Source: CAVUFH01 sp963740835 (GTDB taxonomy: Bacteria; Actinomycetota; Acidimicrobiia; IMCC26256; PALSA-610). Taken from it: DNA of 64,000 nt. The notes beneath the pieces were generated by a model. That model saw nothing but the letters and a program-made list of their open reading frames with translations, was not told the DNA's origin and searched no databases. A program made the translations under genes and the position numbers. Positions 63,174 through 64,000 of this stretch are shown piece by piece. The number at the start of each line of letters is the position of its first letter. Within the stretch, counting starts at the first letter, position 1. The stretch spans positions 62,001-126,000 of the forward strand of contig CAVUFH010000003.1 in assembly GCA_963740835.1 (NCBI GenBank), in the 5' to 3' direction.

Positions 63174-63674
63174 TCAGAGCGCGAAAGGATCGTCTTCGTC
63201 GATTTGCCGACGGAACGTGCCGGAACGACCACCGGTCTTTTCCCAAAGCACGAGATCACCGATCGTCATACCCCGATCGATCGACTTGCACATGTCGTAG
63301 ATCGTGAGCGCAGCAACCGCGCACGCGGTCATCGCTTCCATCTCGACACCGGTGCGATCCACCGTGTCGACGTTCGATTCGACCTCGACGAACGTGTCCT
63401 CGAGTCGGAAATTCACGAGCACCGCGCCGACCAACAACGGGTGACACAGCGGAAGGAGGTTCGGCGTCTGCTTCGCGGCCTGGATACCGGCGACCCGTGC
63501 GACGGCCAGCACGTCACCTTTGCTGATCGCGCCGCTCGCGATCTTCGAGGCGGTTTCCGCCTCCATGTAGACCCGGCAGCGGGCGACCGCACGGCGGTGC
63601 GACGGCTCCTTCGCCGTGACGTCGACCATGCGGGCCCGACCGAGCGGGTCGAGGTGCGTGAACTCCGAAGCCAT
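63174..63674 (-). CDS. moaC: Cyclic pyranopterin monophosphate synthase MoaC
   Basis: 166 residues, full length: ARMVDVTAKEPSHRRAVARC, KGDVLAVARVAGIQAAKQTP, LLPLCHPLLVGAVLVNF (active-site LCHP), VDTVDRTGVEMEAMTACAVA and YDMCKSIDRGMTIGDLVLW. Converts the MoaA product to cPMP in molybdenum cofactor synthesis. ATG 63674, 58 bp after the moaA stop. Confidence 0.93.
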   Translation of the reverse strand: MASEFTHLDPLGRARMVDVTAKEPSHRRAVARCRVYMEAETASKIASGAISKGDVLAVARVAGIQAAKQTPNLLPLCHPLLVGAVLVNFRLEDTFVEVESNVDTVDRTGVEMEAMTACAVAALTIYDMCKSIDRGMTIGDLVLWEKTGGRSGTFRRQIDEDDPFAL

Positions 63675-63732
63675 GGCGCGCAAGTCTAGGTGTCAGGCGC
63701 GAAATCCCCACATGACGAGGGAATTCCAGCCC

Positions 63733-64000
63733 TCACCCGCCGATCTGGCTCATGGATCGGTCGGGCCGCACGAAATCGACCGCGCCGATGTGGTGCCCGG
63801 CCCACTTGGTGCCGACGGCTCCCTCGATCGCGGCGGCCAAGCGGTCGTCGAGGTCGGGTGCGTCGAGCCCGGCGCCGGCTCGCAGCTCGGCGCGCAGGTC
63901 GAATTCCTCCAGCGCGAACAAGCACGTGCGGAACTGCCCTTCGGCGGTGAGGCGAACCCGGTCGCAGCTCTCGCAGAATGGCTCCGTGACGCTGGCGATG
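63733..64000 (-). CDS. moaA: GTP 3',8-cyclase MoaA, C-terminal part (runs off right edge)
   Basis: ASVTEPFCESCDRVRLTAEG, QFRTCLFALEEFDLRAELRA carries the C-terminal CxxC...C that binds the second 4Fe-4S cluster and GTP, and MSQIGG is the conserved terminal GG tail. Upstream of moaC in the same direction. Confidence 0.9.
   Translation of the reverse strand, partial: IASVTEPFCESCDRVRLTAEGQFRTCLFALEEFDLRAELRAGAGLDAPDLDDRLAAAIEGAVGTKWAGHHIGAVDFVRPDRSMSQIGG

Noticed and set aside
1..64000. CRISPR array, rRNA genes, insertion-sequence transposase, integrase or phage genes
   Set aside because: None seen on either strand; no regular repeat-spacer structure beyond the 10-bp-phased boxes, and no transposase or recombinase motif.

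Overview
The window is high-GC DNA from an actinobacterium. An uncultured Acidimicrobiia-like lineage is my best guess. The signs are an F420-dependent Ddn-type nitroreductase family member, HTH-rich catabolic operons joined by ATGA/GTGA overlaps, an actinobacterial GH15 enzyme, an ECF sigma factor/zinc-finger anti-sigma/disulfide-reductase operon, and a tRNA-Ala gene without an encoded CCA. The lineage is inferred from gene content only. About 22 genes are broken by single-base frameshifts although their domains are otherwise well conserved. This looks more like assembly or sequencing indels than wholesale decay, but I cannot separate the two from the sequence alone.

Layout. (1) 0-11.1 kb: a metal P1B-ATPase running off the left edge, a Ddn-like protein, an ABC exporter plus esterase operon, an SCP2-like protein, a TauD fragment, a two-domain ArsA ATPase, and a divergent mini-operon (83-aa membrane protein, NAD(P)H oxidoreductase, DUF2703 protein). 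(2) 11.1-11.65 kb: tRNA-anticodon-arm-like hairpins, a 44-bp copy of the 3' half of tRNA-Ala, and an array of TGCC boxes spaced by 10 bp. (3) 11.6-22 kb: HxlR/acyl-CoA dehydrogenase, gene remnants, an ECF sigma/anti-sigma/propeller-lipoprotein operon, another propeller lipoprotein, and a methyltransferase, ending at a second degenerate tRNA-like/TGCC junction (21.75 kb). (4) 22.3-30 kb: an XRE/nucleotidyltransferase pair and a LacI-controlled divergon (Gfo/Idh, Tat-exported lipoprotein, aldolase-like, Old Yellow Enzyme). (5) 30.3-39.8 kb: one long minus-strand operon carrying a UGSC protein, its partner, a nitroreductase, a 2-hydroxyacid dehydrogenase, an acyl-CoA ligase, an SDR, two Gfo/Idh paralogues, a cupin and a carboxymuconolactone-decarboxylase-like protein. 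(6) 39.9-46.6 kb: amidohydrolases, nitrilase, cupin, enoyl-CoA hydratase, P450 and TetR/MarR regulators. (7) 47-60 kb: DUF389, ArsR/SRPBCC/TIGR03086 genes, DegV, PlsY, thioesterase, NrtS-like, a redox ECF operon and GH15. (8) 60-64 kb: NAD(P)H-hydrate epimerase, another 10-bp-phased array, an intact tRNA-Ala(CGC), a translin-family protein, moaC and the end of moaA.

The most notable structural result is that the 3' 44 bp of tRNA-Ala(CGC) at 61.66 kb is repeated in direct orientation at 11.51 kb. It brackets about 50 kb of accessory catabolic genes and has matching 10-bp-phased TGCC arrays just inside both ends. This is the footprint of one or more integrative elements at a tRNA hotspot, although no integrase is visible. 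The most notable functional result is the UGSC-centred operon. Its gene set (CoA ligase, several dehydrogenases, cupin, ring-opening-type proteins, hydrolases) looks like an undescribed catabolic pathway; no substrate can be named from sequence.
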